Shown here: positions 37,001 to 39,521 of the stretch, in pieces | Position numbering within the stretch: position 1 is the stretch's first letter | How the letters are laid out: every line of letters starts with the position of its first letter | Source of the DNA: Chrysogorgia sp. JL179-B06 | Lineage: Eukaryota; Cnidaria; Anthozoa; Scleralcyonacea; Chrysogorgiidae | DNA length: 64,000 nucleotides | Reading direction: 5' to 3' | NCBI GenBank assembly: GCA_035772405.1 | Contig: JAYKKM010000147.1 | Span: 1,269,501-1,333,500, forward strand | Translations under genes and position numbers: made by a program | The notes under the pieces: generated by a model | Told to the model about the DNA's origin: nothing | The model's input: the letters and a program-made list of their open reading frames with translations, nothing else | Database searches by the model: none

Positions 37001-39269
37001 TATTTGGAATATAGCGTAATTTTATCGGGAGCTGAAAACCGGCCAATCGTTTGGTAAACAAGTCCATTATATTGAAAGGAAAACAGTCTTCCTTCGACAA
37101 ACTGGTTGTCCACGCGACTACGCGAGAGGCATTTCGTATTTATATGATCTGACTAGTTCATGACTAGTTCACTCTAATTGGGTTGAAGGCGATTAACCAA
37201 TAGGAGACAGTTTTGACTAGTTCACTCTGATTGATTTGAAGCGATTAACCAATAGGAGACAGTTTTGACTAGTTCACTCTAAGTTTTGCACTAGTTCACT
37301 CTAATTGCCTGAGATTTCCACACGATTATTCCACGCGCGGCGCTCGATCGCTCCATTTTGCCCTCCCCCTCCCCCAAAAACCTATAATACAGGCTATCAT
37401 TTAGCAAAATAGACGTGCAAGCAACTGCGCACGGTGAAAAGTAAAAATATCAATAAAAATAACTTTAGTAATACATTGTTAATTTTTATTTTTTATCAAA
37501 ATGTGACTAGTTTCCGGAAACTAGTTGAACTAGTCTGGATCCACCCCTGAGGTCAGTATCTCAGTTCACAATTCAACGTGATGAGACTTCATGTTTCCTG
37601 TTTTCATTCGCACGCTGTCAAAATTTTTGCGAATTTACTGCAAAGACGAACGCTTATCTCTCGTAAAAAGTCACTCGTGACAGGTTAAATTTCGCATTTG
37701 GGATGCTAAAAAGTGGTCGCTGGTTGCGTTTGGCATGTCGTTGCTAATTGGTGGTTCATTTTAACAACAAATCGTACGTGAATGGCAGGTGGTCGTAAAA
37801 CTCAGGTTCTACTGTATATAAATATGATGTATTATTATATTATTTTGCCAACATACATTATTAAGGTAGTCTAAGAGCCAATTGCATTGCTGCTAGGAGC
37901 ATGCATGTGAGTAAACAGTCGAGCAAGAAGGGTGAACACCATGTGTAACTGTTAAAAGTGGTTACCACTATAACCGTTATCATCAGACATTCTGCGATTC
38001 AAGATCTCGACTAATAGAACTACAATGTAAACATATTGAGCGCCGGCAGATATAATATCAGTATTGAATGTGTTCTGGACAGCAACAAAGTATCTAATTG
38101 ATTTTAAATAATTTTTAAAGAGACTATATGTGTTAATTTATTTTGTTTGATCGGAGAGTGTGTTCCAAAGTCTAGATGATCTTATGAAAAAACTTTTTTG
38201 AAAATGTTTAGTCCGAGGTTTTGGTATTTTGAAATTATGTTTATTTGAATGCCTGAGATGGTTAACTGGTAGATTTGGAAGATAGTAAGATAAATTGATG
38301 TTGTATTTTCCATTTGAGCAACCATGAAGAAAAAGCAGTCCTTAATTTCATGCCAATGTGAAAACAGAAGAAGTTTGGTTTTTATTAGTCTGTCTTTGTA
38401 ATTGGCGGACAACTTTGGTATGCCAATTAGGATGTATGTTGTGGCTCGCCTTTGGACGCCCTTGTTATCTTTCATCTGATTGATTGATTGGCAAGACCAT
38501 GCAGTATCTCACTAGTCAACATGAGGATGAACATGGGCCAGGTAAAGCAATCTCTTTGAACCAAATAATACTGAATGACTTGGTATTTCGTTTCAATAGT
38601 CCAAGTATTCTGTTCGCTTTACTAACCGCATTGGACATATGTGATTTCCATGTGAGATCAGAAATCGAAACTCAATGGACAGACATCCATCCAGAAGGAC
38701 ATCCACTGTGCTGAGTCTATGTTCACTTTACATAGTTCCGCGAAGAGGTCTGGACACGAAACACAGGGAACTAGTGAATCCATAATACGACAACAAGATT
38801 TGTAATTCATCTGAACTTCCAGATCAATTTAGCTAGATATTGTGACTCACTGCATTATTATGTATATACCTTACAGTGTAAGTTATATTAAAGTTAAAAT
38901 TAAGTAACACGACATTAAATGAGTGTAGTAAATGTGAAAGAACTTTTTCACAATTCTATAGTGATTGTTGCAGAAAATTACGTCAAATGAATCTGACCTC
39001 GAATCTGTCAGCACCATAGGGAGCTTCATTCATTGGAGACTTGAACATATTACAAATGTGTATCTTTAACATTACAAGTTTGAAGCAAACTTCACAGTAT
39101 ATAGTTAGAGATCGTAGGTATGTGGTATTTAATAGACTGACTGTCAAATTATGTAAATCAAAGATTCAAATTCAAAACGATATATTTGTGGCTTACCTTC
39201 CTCAGTGGGTTCATAATTTTCATCGTACTCTTCTTCCAGGATAACCTGGTTGTTGATAACAGTGACCAT
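1718..39269 (-). CDS. CEP164: CEP164, centriolar distal-appendage protein; 20 exons, 3' end beyond window
   Basis: CEP164 sits on the distal appendages of the mother centriole, where its N-terminal WW region recruits the kinase TTBK2 to start ciliogenesis (family knowledge). Twenty coding exons on the minus strand join with consistent GT-AG sites and phases into about 820 residues. The first about 130 residues hold the conserved N-terminal module: an acidic [14 protein letters not shown] stretch, an EIGIDP-like segment ([21 protein letters not shown]), then a WW domain ([19 protein letters not shown]). Residues about 133-203 are Ser/Gly/Leu-rich, residues 204-340 are acidic short motifs, and from about residue 356 the protein is charged coiled coil. 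Human CEP164 is about 1460 residues, so the last third is missing on the left. Additional symmetric phase-0 exons could have been missed. Introns are loaded with transposons; one is about 11.7 kb. Identification is very secure from the WW module, its order and the downstream coiled coil. Confidence 0.95.
2143..2237 (-). CDS. CEP164: CEP164 exon 19
   Basis: 95-nt exon, phase 0 in and phase 2 out: [20 protein letters not shown] then [11 protein letters not shown]. Donor GTAATT. Confidence 0.86.
2340..2500. mobile_element. Foldback MITE fragment, CGAAGGCCCTTCGT family
   Basis: Carries TTTGAGCGAAGGCCCTTCGT as in the elements at 7.8, 11.9 and 13.9 kb, plus a 15-bp inverted pair (AATACTAAAAGTT/AACTTTTAGTATT) near 2455-2490. 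Confidence 0.5.
3243..3299. mobile_element. 57-bp GC-rich palindromic element
   Basis: GC-rich patch in AT-rich intron. Related on the opposite strand to the 60-bp element at 34966-35025. Flanked by TAACGCCT on both sides (3235-3242, 3300-3307), though that 8-mer also occurs inside the element, so the duplication is uncertain. Confidence 0.55.
3657..3740 (-). CDS. CEP164: CEP164 exon 18
   Basis: 28-codon phase-0 coiled-coil exon: [20 protein letters not shown] then EQNNLREQ. Acceptor CATCAG, donor GTAAAA. Confidence 0.86.
3959..4102 (-). CDS. CEP164: CEP164 exon 17
   Basis: 48-codon phase-0 coiled-coil exon: [20 protein letters not shown], then [19 protein letters not shown] and TQIEDQKKL. 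Acceptor ATTTAG, donor GTAATG. Confidence 0.88.
4177..4600. mobile_element. MITE with GTTACACT/CATGCAACTTGTC inverted ends
   Basis: Left end GCGCTGTTACACTGTGCAAG and right end (rc) GCGATGTTACACTTTCATG share TTCATGCAACTTGTCTYGCAA. Internal subterminal repeats of the same motif suggest nested or rearranged copies. Lies in the intron between CEP164 exons 16 and 17. Confidence 0.6.
5066..5206 (-). CDS. CEP164: CEP164 exon 16
   Basis: 47-codon phase-0 exon containing [20 protein letters not shown] and [20 protein letters not shown]. It is less charged in its middle than the flanking coiled-coil exons. Only 93 nt of intron separate it from exon 15. Confidence 0.83.
5300..5353 (-). CDS. CEP164: CEP164 exon 15
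   Basis: 18-codon phase-0 exon [18 protein letters not shown] between TTGCAG and GTAAGT. Coiled coil continues. Confidence 0.85.
6352..7270. mobile_element. Nested foldback element, about 0.9 kb
   Basis: Outer arms share GGTTCACACG; the next 80 bp (about 6565-6645 and 7170-7250) are inverted copies with CTGAGTCAGGTCT / CCTGACTCAG and GACACGTTCTGA motifs. Between them sit TGCAAAAATCTG tandem repeats (6718-6806) and a second palindrome at 6890-7100. Intron between exons 14 and 15. Confidence 0.7.
6890..7100. repeat. About 200-bp palindrome
   Basis: Nearly perfect inverted repeat centred near 7022 (TCCTTCGGA), with arms containing TGCAATTTGGAAAAAACATG and its reverse complement. Would form a long hairpin. 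Confidence 0.8.
7288..7352. mobile_element. Half copy of the CGAAGGCCCTTCGT foldback family
   Basis: Matches the arm ACACTATTTYGGCAGWACACCAA then TTTAGAGT-TTCGATTT seen at 8020-8080 and 11960-12020. Ends about 13 bp from the CEP164 exon 14 donor. Confidence 0.55.
7365..7475 (-). CDS. CEP164: CEP164 exon 14
   Basis: 37-codon phase-0 coiled-coil exon: [20 protein letters not shown], then [17 protein letters not shown]. Acceptor ATGTAG, donor GTATAT. Confidence 0.88.
7826..8075. mobile_element. Foldback MITE, CGAAGGCCCTTCGT family
   Basis: Arms carry TTTTGGTGTACTGCCAAAAT ... AACGTTTCGAGCGAAGGCCC and the inverted counterpart GTTAG...CTATTTCGGCAGTACACCA. Both arms repeat inner CACTTTACGTT motifs. 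Confidence 0.7.
8080..8265. mobile_element. Degenerate foldback MITE, GACCTYATNNCAAAATGG family
   Basis: Left and right halves carry CTTTTATATGCA..TAAATTAGC and its inverse around a GAGGCC/GACCTCG centre. Related to 15098-15286. Confidence 0.5.
8523..8600 (-). CDS. CEP164: CEP164 exon 13
   Basis: 26-codon phase-0 coiled-coil exon: [20 protein letters not shown] then EEQHEK. Acceptor GCTCAG, donor GTTTGT. Confidence 0.88.
9110..9695 (-). mobile_element. Penelope-like element fragment with GIY-YIG endonuclease
   Basis: Reverse-strand translation gives [20 protein letters not shown] then FRTRFKEHEKA and [16 protein letters not shown], the GIY-YIG endonuclease of Penelope-like retroelements (Y-I-G at about 9475-9490, followed by the R-x3-R-x3-H helix). 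Upstream residues [10 protein letters not shown] resemble the end of the PLE RT region but contain stops. The 3' part (GTCGAAACGTTGGGTCATGG) reaches about 9110. Defective, 5'-truncated, inside the CEP164 intron between exons 12 and 13. Confidence 0.85.
9720..10260 (-). CDS. CEP164: CEP164 exon 12, main coiled-coil exon
   Basis: The largest exon (541 nt, 180 codons), uninterrupted, encoding a continuous charged coiled coil from [14 protein letters not shown] through [17 protein letters not shown] to LLKDKDC. Heptad-like Leu spacing and Glu/Lys/Arg density match the central CEP164 coiled coil. Donor GTAAGT. The long open frame on the opposite strand over the same interval is a shadow. Confidence 0.93.
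10970..11115 (-). repeat. tRNA-derived SINE unit, truncated
   Basis: Reverse complement contains CCGTAGCTCAGTGGTCAGA and GGGTTCAATTCCAGCC in the same spacing as at 1.5 and 32.7 kb, followed by the GACCAAACCGGGACC-type flank on the plus strand. Confidence 0.75.
11220..11310. repeat. Fragment of the AATTAGC..GAGGCT foldback family
   Basis: AAATAGCCCTTACA ... ATATTTTGAATTTCGTACAC ... AACCAGGCTCTAAGTGCTAAT matches the centre of the element at 15098-15286. Confidence 0.5.
11375..11446 (-). CDS. CEP164: CEP164 exon 11
   Basis: 72-nt exon, phase 2 in and phase 2 out, encoding [19 protein letters not shown] then SKNN. It starts the Lys/Glu/Gln-rich coiled-coil part. Acceptor TCATCAG, donor GTAAGT. 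Confidence 0.8.
11850..12020. mobile_element. Foldback MITE, CGAAGGCCCTTCGT family
   Basis: GGTTGGCGCACTGCCAAAAAT ... TAACGTTTCGAGCGAAAG and the inverse GCCGAAGGGCTCAAAACG ... TTTCGACAGCACACCAACC. Same family as 7826-8075, shorter centre. Confidence 0.65.
12190..12676 (-). mobile_element. LINE fragment, C-terminal RT end (CR1/L2-like)
   Basis: The translation [20 protein letters not shown] preceded by [14 protein letters not shown] matches the tail of CR1/L2/Jockey-type reverse transcriptases (R-x-WN-LP-like ending, here IFNSLP). A 3' tail ends in A-rich TAAAATAAATAAA repeats near 12170-12195. 5'-truncated, lying directly downstream of CEP164 exon 10. Confidence 0.75.
12683..12732 (-). CDS. 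CEP164: CEP164 exon 10
   Basis: 50-nt exon encoding [16 protein letters not shown], phase 0 in and phase 2 out, with a GTAAGT donor. A LINE fragment lies almost directly against the donor (see finding on splice-site-hugging insertions). Confidence 0.8.
12944..13027 (-). CDS. CEP164: CEP164 exon 9, conserved [11 protein letters not shown] motif
   Basis: Phase-0, 28 codons: [20 protein letters not shown] then MPARLDNK. It lines up with a conserved island of vertebrate CEP164 (a DFGF-SRISEHLLD-like motif), which supports orthology outside the WW domain. Confidence 0.88.
13463..13552 (-). CDS. CEP164: CEP164 exon 8, acidic linker
   Basis: Phase-0, 30 codons: [20 protein letters not shown] then [10 protein letters not shown]. 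Acidic Ser/Asp-rich linker between the ESPR exons and the DFG exon. Acceptor ATGCAG, donor GTAAGT. Confidence 0.85.
13688..13879. mobile_element. 192-bp MITE with CACTGTAA ends
   Basis: Left CACTGTAAAAACAGATTGG and right (rc) CACTGTAACAGATTGG, each followed by TTRAAACAACCAAT. Several GGTTGTTTCAACC palindromes lie inside. hAT-like ends; no clear target duplication. Confidence 0.7.
13930..13965. repeat. GAAGGGCCTTCGCTCGAAAC motif, solo
   Basis: Single copy of the core motif of the foldback family at 7.8 and 11.9 kb. Confidence 0.5.
14794..14847 (-). CDS. CEP164: CEP164 exon 7, second ESPR mini-exon
   Basis: A 54-nt phase-0 exon encoding [18 protein letters not shown], with a strong TGCAG acceptor and GTTAGT donor. 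Same ESPR start, acidic middle and L-x-Y ending as exon 6. Confidence 0.85.
15098..15286. mobile_element. Foldback MITE, about 190 bp
   Basis: Arms ATAGACCTTATACCAAAATG / (rc) ATAGACCTTATTCCAAAATG followed by CCAATTTAATATTCTTTTAT on both sides, with a GAGGCTATAA/TTATAGCCTC inner pair. Confidence 0.8.
15408..15463. mobile_element. 56-bp palindromic element with 8-bp target duplication
   Basis: Arms CCTCGTACCCAGGGTCTTC and GAAGACCCTGGGTACGAGG around a CCGGGCAGTGA loop. Flanked by CAACTTCC on both sides (15400-15407 and 15464-15471). No coding capacity. Confidence 0.75.
15640..15785. mobile_element. Palindromic MITE A (AATTATTGGAYGAGG ends)
   Basis: Left AAATTATTGGATGAGGCTGA and right (rc) CAATTATTGGATTCGGCTTA; inner arms ATTATCCAGACC / GGTCTGGATAAT. 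Sibling of the next element by its termini but with a different centre. Confidence 0.75.
15945..16115. mobile_element. Palindromic MITE B (AATTATTGGACGAGG ends)
   Basis: Left ACAATTATTGGACGAGGTTG and right (rc) ACAATTATTGAACTCGGCTA, with long perfect inner arms (CAAAATATCGTGATTTATCA). Loop near 16024. Confidence 0.78.
16116..16262 (-). pseudogene. Fragment of a mobile-element-like gene (DUF3504/tyrosine-recombinase-associated type)
   Basis: Open frame with [20 protein letters not shown] then [11 protein letters not shown], resembling the N-terminal helix of the Crypton/DUF3504-type proteins common in invertebrates (KNTKKAT-x-LN-F-x-YL-x-EKG). It is cut off by palindromic MITE B. Family assignment is from memory of the motif and is tentative. 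Confidence 0.45.
16508..16567 (-). CDS. CEP164: CEP164 exon 6, first ESPR mini-exon
   Basis: A 60-nt phase-0 exon encoding [20 protein letters not shown], bounded by TTACAG and GTAATA. The HLD-x-LGYK spacing resembles the human stretch around LHLDIGALGG. It resembles exon 7 and may be an exon duplication. Confidence 0.85.
16660..16775 (-). repeat. tRNA-like SINE fragment (second family)
   Basis: Reverse complement has an A-box-like TGGATGGTTAGAGTG and B-box GGTTCAATCCCTGTCC at tRNA-like spacing. Sequence differs from the 1.5/32.7-kb SINE family. Confidence 0.5.
17676..18117. mobile_element. 442-bp foldback MITE with TTAA target duplication
   Basis: TTAA flanks both ends (17672-17675, 18118-18121). 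Arms of about 165 bp begin AGTGCCCATGACCCCAAATA and are almost perfectly inverted, including TTTGTTTGTCAGAAATGCTA. TTAA duplications are typical of piggyBac and Kolobok elements. Confidence 0.85.
18215..18334 (-). CDS. CEP164: CEP164 exon 5
   Basis: Phase-0 exon of 40 codons with [15 protein letters not shown] and an acidic ending DFPEDDDSQ. The donor GTATAC is acceptable. The acceptor (TTGTGAAG) has a weak pyrimidine tract, so the 5' boundary is the least certain of the series. Confidence 0.75.
18755..19053 (+). repeat. 5S-rRNA-derived SINE (SINE3-like)
   Basis: The head resembles 5S rRNA: AAAGTTAAGCACCGT (A-box/intermediate region) followed at 5S spacing by ACTGGATGGGTTACCACCTT (box C). 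The body continues with GCGCCCAACCCCTACCTTCG and a GC-rich GGCCGGCCGGCC end, then a (CTTA)n tail at 19035-19050. This is the layout of 5S-derived SINEs transcribed by Pol III. Plus strand, CEP164 intron between exons 4 and 5. Confidence 0.8.
19526..19738 (-). CDS. CEP164: CEP164 exon 4, Ser/Gly-rich linker
   Basis: Phase-0 exon of 71 codons encoding a low-complexity Leu/Ser/Gly-rich linker containing [18 protein letters not shown] and repeated SLGG/LGGLKP motifs. The PLRG motif also occurs just after the basic tail in human CEP164. The acceptor has a long polypyrimidine tract; the donor is GTATGT. Confidence 0.88.
19945..20155 (-). CDS. CEP164: CEP164 exon 3, WW domain
   Basis: Encodes [20 protein letters not shown] and [17 protein letters not shown], the WW core with the aromatic YYFNF strand, the second Trp and the family-specific HPCDE-YY ending. 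A Lys-rich basic tail ([18 protein letters not shown]) follows, as in vertebrate CEP164. Acceptor TTACAG, donor GTTTCA (weak), phase 0 out. Confidence 0.95.
20255..20650 (-). mobile_element. hAT-like non-autonomous element or end
   Basis: Reverse complement at the right end begins CAGGGGCGGATTAACCTATG, a classic hAT-style terminus, followed by a GGGGCACGTGCCCC palindrome. The left side has CCCCTGGGGCCC. Left boundary and duplication not resolved. Confidence 0.5.
21290..23595 (+). mobile_element. Degenerate non-LTR retrotransposon (RT ORF), interrupted
   Basis: Plus-strand RT ORF fragments: 21290-22262 (linker and RT start: [46 protein letters not shown]), 22258-22490 ([13 protein letters not shown]), then after a MITE 22747-23075 ([24 protein letters not shown] catalytic box, LNAGKTEVI) and 23125-23500 ([32 protein letters not shown]). 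Frameshifts near 22260 and 23070. It ends in (AGT)n at 23567-23592. 5'-truncated; no endonuclease seen. Clade not assigned. Lies in CEP164 intron 2, antisense to the host gene. Confidence 0.9.
22490..22738. mobile_element. 249-bp palindromic MITE inside the LINE RT
   Basis: Ends CAGTGAGCTCTATATATA / (rc) CAGTGAGCTCTCTATATATA, long inverted arms through GGGCTATCTGCC and CCCAAGATGGCCGACTTTGC, loop near 22612. Flanked by an exact 8-bp duplication CTCCAGGG (22482-22489, 22739-22746). hAT-like by duplication length. Confidence 0.92.
23596..24824. other. Intronic stretch, nothing recognised
   Basis: CEP164 intron 2 between the LINE tail and the minisatellite. Only short chance frames; no splice-supported exon or repeat structure was seen. 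Confidence 0.5.
24825..25323. repeat. 18-bp minisatellite, left block
   Basis: Tandem CAGTCATCTGGCTACACA-type units with variants CAATCCGCTGACTGCA, about 27 units. Same array as 26811-26998. Confidence 0.88.
25324..26810 (+). mobile_element. hAT-like element inserted in the minisatellite
   Basis: Left terminus CAGGGGTCGAAATATA; right terminus (rc) CAGGGATAGAAACTTAG. The minisatellite stops at one end and resumes at the other. A decayed open frame at 26006-26260 ([19 protein letters not shown]) is reminiscent of the BED/TTF region of hAT proteins. No clean 8-bp duplication, probably because the repeat diverged. Confidence 0.65.
25678..25850. mobile_element. 173-bp Mutator-like MITE nested in the hAT-like element
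   Basis: Ends GGAAGACGCACTTCGACATC and (rc) GGGAACGCACTTCGACATC, both followed by CACCAWAGGTAG. Flanked by CGAAAGAACC (25668-25677, 25851-25860), a 9-10-bp duplication as in Mutator elements. The interior has telomere-like CCCTAACCCCTAA. Confidence 0.8.
26811..26998. repeat. 18-bp minisatellite, right block
   Basis: Continuation of the GCAGTCATCTAGCTAT-type tandem array after the hAT-like insertion. Confidence 0.85.
27395..27506 (-). CDS. CEP164: CEP164 exon 2
   Basis: Begins in phase 1 after an ATTTAG acceptor and encodes [13 protein letters not shown], then [19 protein letters not shown] and NWKPC once joined. This is the most conserved pre-WW segment of CEP164. It ends in phase 2 at a GTAAGA donor. 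Exons 1 and 2 are separated by an intron of about 11.7 kb. Confidence 0.95.
28001..28038. repeat. Poly-C tract (about 36 C)
   Basis: Uninterrupted C run on the plus strand next to a shorter C9 run at 27942. The Pro- and Gly-rich open frames over it are artefacts. Confidence 0.95.
28264..28420 (+). mobile_element. hAT-like terminus (solo)
   Basis: CAGGGATGTAGCCAGCG followed by GGGGGTCCTCCCCCGAAAAT, the layout seen in hAT-like ends in this window. Partner end not found. Confidence 0.4.
29282..30376 (+). CDS. Repeat-built ORF (Pro/Glu/Leu repeats then 14-residue repeats), gene status unknown
   Basis: A 364-codon open frame from ATG at 29282. Residues about 1-20 are unique ([19 protein letters not shown]), about 21-97 are [12 protein letters not shown] repeats, about 98-130 are a Ser/Thr-rich stretch ([20 protein letters not shown]), then a 14-residue repeat ([14 protein letters not shown]) continues until a +1 T at about 30369 breaks the frame. 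No known domain, no signal peptide, no membrane segment. Because the unit length is a multiple of 3, openness alone is weak evidence of coding. It lies in CEP164 intron 1 on the opposite strand. It could be a fast-evolving repeat protein, a retroelement leader ORF or non-coding minisatellite. Confidence 0.35.
   Translation: MIPDVQEPNTTIANSGDEQPPPPELPPPPPELAPPPELPPELAPPPELAPPPELPPPLELPPLPELPPPPPELAPPPELPPPPELPPPLELHPTPVSTTDDPENDVTTANPTSMPDTSGTSSADLLRKRVNTQNTARYFFYEIVNTQNTARYLFYEIVNTQNTARHLFYEIVNTQNTARHLFYEIVNTQNTARHLFYEIVNTQNTARHLFYEIVNTQNTARHLFYEIVNTQNTARHLFYEIVNTQNTARHLFYEIVNTQNTARHLFYEIDTQNTARHLFYEIINTQNTARHLFYEIVNTQNTARYLFYEIVNTQNTARHLFYEIVNTQNTARHLFYEIVNTQNTARHLFYEIVNTQNTARHLFL
29338..29560. 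repeat. Proline-codon minisatellite (CCACCTCCTGAACTA units)
   Basis: Imperfect 12-18-bp units CCACCACCTCCTGAACTA/GCA, about 14 copies, encoding PPPEL on the plus strand. Confidence 0.92.
29672..30868. repeat. 42-bp minisatellite, about 28 copies
   Basis: Near-identical 42-bp units containing AACACACAAAACACTGCCAG and CACTTGTTCTATGAAATCGT. Irregular copies: a 3-nt deletion near 30088, a 1-nt insertion near 30369, and GGYACT or ACTACC variants. Three of six frames are open across the array. Confidence 0.97.
31130..31541 (+). mobile_element. LINE fragment (EN-RT linker region)
   Basis: Translations [17 protein letters not shown] (with frame breaks) and [20 protein letters not shown] then [13 protein letters not shown] are typical of the linker just before the RT in CR1/L2/Jockey-type LINEs. 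It carries a 25-bp local duplication (ACTAAACGTCGTCTTGAAC twice, 31246-31289). Stops at 31541. Confidence 0.75.
31545..31650 (-). repeat. Dispersed repeat, CTAGAAATAC..CCCCTCGCC family copy
   Basis: CAATACCTCCTCGCCCGCC ... CTAGAGTTTCTTTTCCCCAT matches, inverted, the sequence at 63575-63690. Confidence 0.6.
31735..31830 (-). repeat. tRNA-like SINE fragment (third family)
   Basis: Reverse complement has A-box TGGTGTAGTGGTTAG and B-box GAGTTCAATTCCC at tRNA spacing. On the plus side it is followed by the hAT-like GGAAAATATTTGAATTTAGG motif. Confidence 0.5.
32515..32595. repeat. (ATAAATAT)n microsatellite
   Basis: About 10 imperfect AATATATA units directly before the SINE array; a similar tract follows at 33100-33178. 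Confidence 0.9.
32594..32871 (-). repeat. tRNA-derived SINE unit, tandem copy 1
   Basis: 278-bp unit GGTTCTAAGGATTTATGGTG ... ATTAAATTACA with reverse-strand A-box and B-box (GGGTTCAATTCCAGCC). Followed head-to-tail by copy 2. Confidence 0.82.
32872..33100 (-). repeat. tRNA-derived SINE unit, tandem copy 2 (cut)
   Basis: Nearly identical to copy 1 (GGTTCTAAGGATTTATGGTG start); ends at GGGATAAG where a TA-rich microsatellite replaces the last about 50 bp. Confidence 0.82.
33883..34257 (+). pseudogene. Zn-finger ORF of the hAT-like element, with PIP-box-like motif
   Basis: 124 codons. Cys-rich block [18 protein letters not shown] ... GKCQIC (C-x2-C-x4-C-x2-C) at residues about 26-70, a Lys-rich stretch, then QAQLSSFF (34144-34167), which fits the PCNA-interacting consensus Q-x-x-L-x-x-F-F. 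Stops at 34257. Relationship to transposase N-termini is inferred from context. Confidence 0.5.
34268..34483 (+). pseudogene. TTF-type zinc-finger fragment of the hAT-like element
   Basis: Frame-shifted from the previous [22 protein letters not shown] then [16 protein letters not shown] resembles the TTF-type (W-L-x-Y-D, C-x2-C) domain of hAT-related proteins. Ends in a stop; the rest of the transposase is absent. Confidence 0.55.
34705..35135 (+). mobile_element. LINE RT fragment (CR1/L2-like)
   Basis: Broken frames read [27 protein letters not shown], then [20 protein letters not shown] and IRKHNMEF, the central RT of CR1/L2-type LINEs before the catalytic box. Interrupted by the 60-bp element at 34966-35025. 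Confidence 0.78.
34966..35025. mobile_element. 60-bp GC-rich element with 8-bp target duplication
   Basis: Interrupts the RT frame between SGRKQF... and PEGSVLGP. Flanked by AACTCCCT (34958-34965, 35026-35033). Contains GCGTGGCAGGCATTAC and GGGCGGGATTGGGGG, related (inverted) to 3243-3299. Confidence 0.75.
35905..36585. repeat. About 52-bp minisatellite, about 13 copies
   Basis: Units of the type GGATAGCAAGTAGGAAGGTT then AAATAGTTGAAAATCATGTT and AGTTCAGCACCT. Copies vary in length (46-60 bp). Lies inside the hAT-like element. Confidence 0.93.
37155..37312. repeat. Short tandem repeat, GACTAGTTCACTCTAATT units
   Basis: Three to four 56-bp direct copies (TTAACCAATAGGAGACAGTT) inside the right side of the hAT-like element. 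Confidence 0.85.
38095..38715 (-). mobile_element. LINE RT C-terminal fragment (CR1/L2-like)
   Basis: Minus-strand frames: [20 protein letters not shown] (38560-38660), then [19 protein letters not shown] and [11 protein letters not shown] (38380-38470), then RLWNTLSD (38160-38185), the normal order of the RT thumb region. Several frameshifts. CEP164 intron 1. Confidence 0.8.
39197..39269 (-). CDS. CEP164: CEP164 exon 1 (start codon)
   Basis: Encodes [19 protein letters not shown] followed by EPTEE (24 residues plus 1 nt), matching the start of the CEP164 N-terminal module. The ATG at 39269-39267 is chosen because an in-frame stop lies 42 nt upstream with no other ATG between. The donor is GTAAGC. 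Confidence 0.93.
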
Positions 39270-39409
39270 CGTTTTATTAATGATCTTTTTCGGCCAAAAC
39301 CAGTACCATCATATTCGTTATCCAAACCACAAGAGAATAATTTTTCAGCCGCGCAGTGTTGCTTACTTAAGGGTCCTGGGCATGATACCACTTTAACCTC
39401 TAATCCAAG
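39270..39409. promoter_or_regulatory. Putative bidirectional promoter between CEP164 and PSMC6
   Basis: 140 bp separate the two divergent start codons. No TATA box is evident on either strand; a short GC-rich patch (GCCGCGCAG) lies near 39350. The interval must contain both 5'UTRs unless an untranslated exon exists. Promoter function is inferred from the layout. Confidence 0.55.
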
Positions 39410-39521
39410 ATGGCGAACGAGAACACTGTGAATGTAGCTAGTACTGGGAGGGAAAATAGTTTAGCAGAGTATCGTAAGAAGCTCTTGGAACATCGAGATT
39501 TGGAGGCAAAACTAAAAAAAA
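39410..39521 (+). CDS. PSMC6: PSMC6 exon 1 (start codon)
   Basis: ATG at 39410 in AAGATGGCG context; 37 codons plus 1 nt ending in a run of A before donor GTTTGT. Encodes the N-terminal extension and the first coiled-coil heptads ([17 protein letters not shown]). Confidence 0.92.

Larger units (their letters stand above)
35266..37549 (-). mobile_element. Truncated hAT-like transposon, 2.28 kb
   Basis: Ends CAGGGGTGGATCTAG and (rc) CAGGGGTGGATCCAG with further GACTAGTTTCC repeats inside both ends. Flanked by AGGTC on both sides (35261-35265, 37550-37554). On the minus strand, about 37110-36620, decayed frames read [13 protein letters not shown] and [20 protein letters not shown] then ATVIFFAR, matching the region just before the core of TTF-type hAT transposases. 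A minisatellite fills the other half. Not autonomous. Confidence 0.75.

Noticed and set aside
39158..39391. Other-frame ORFs across CEP164 exon 1 and the promoter
   Set aside because: Out of frame with the recognised CEP164 start and without conservation.
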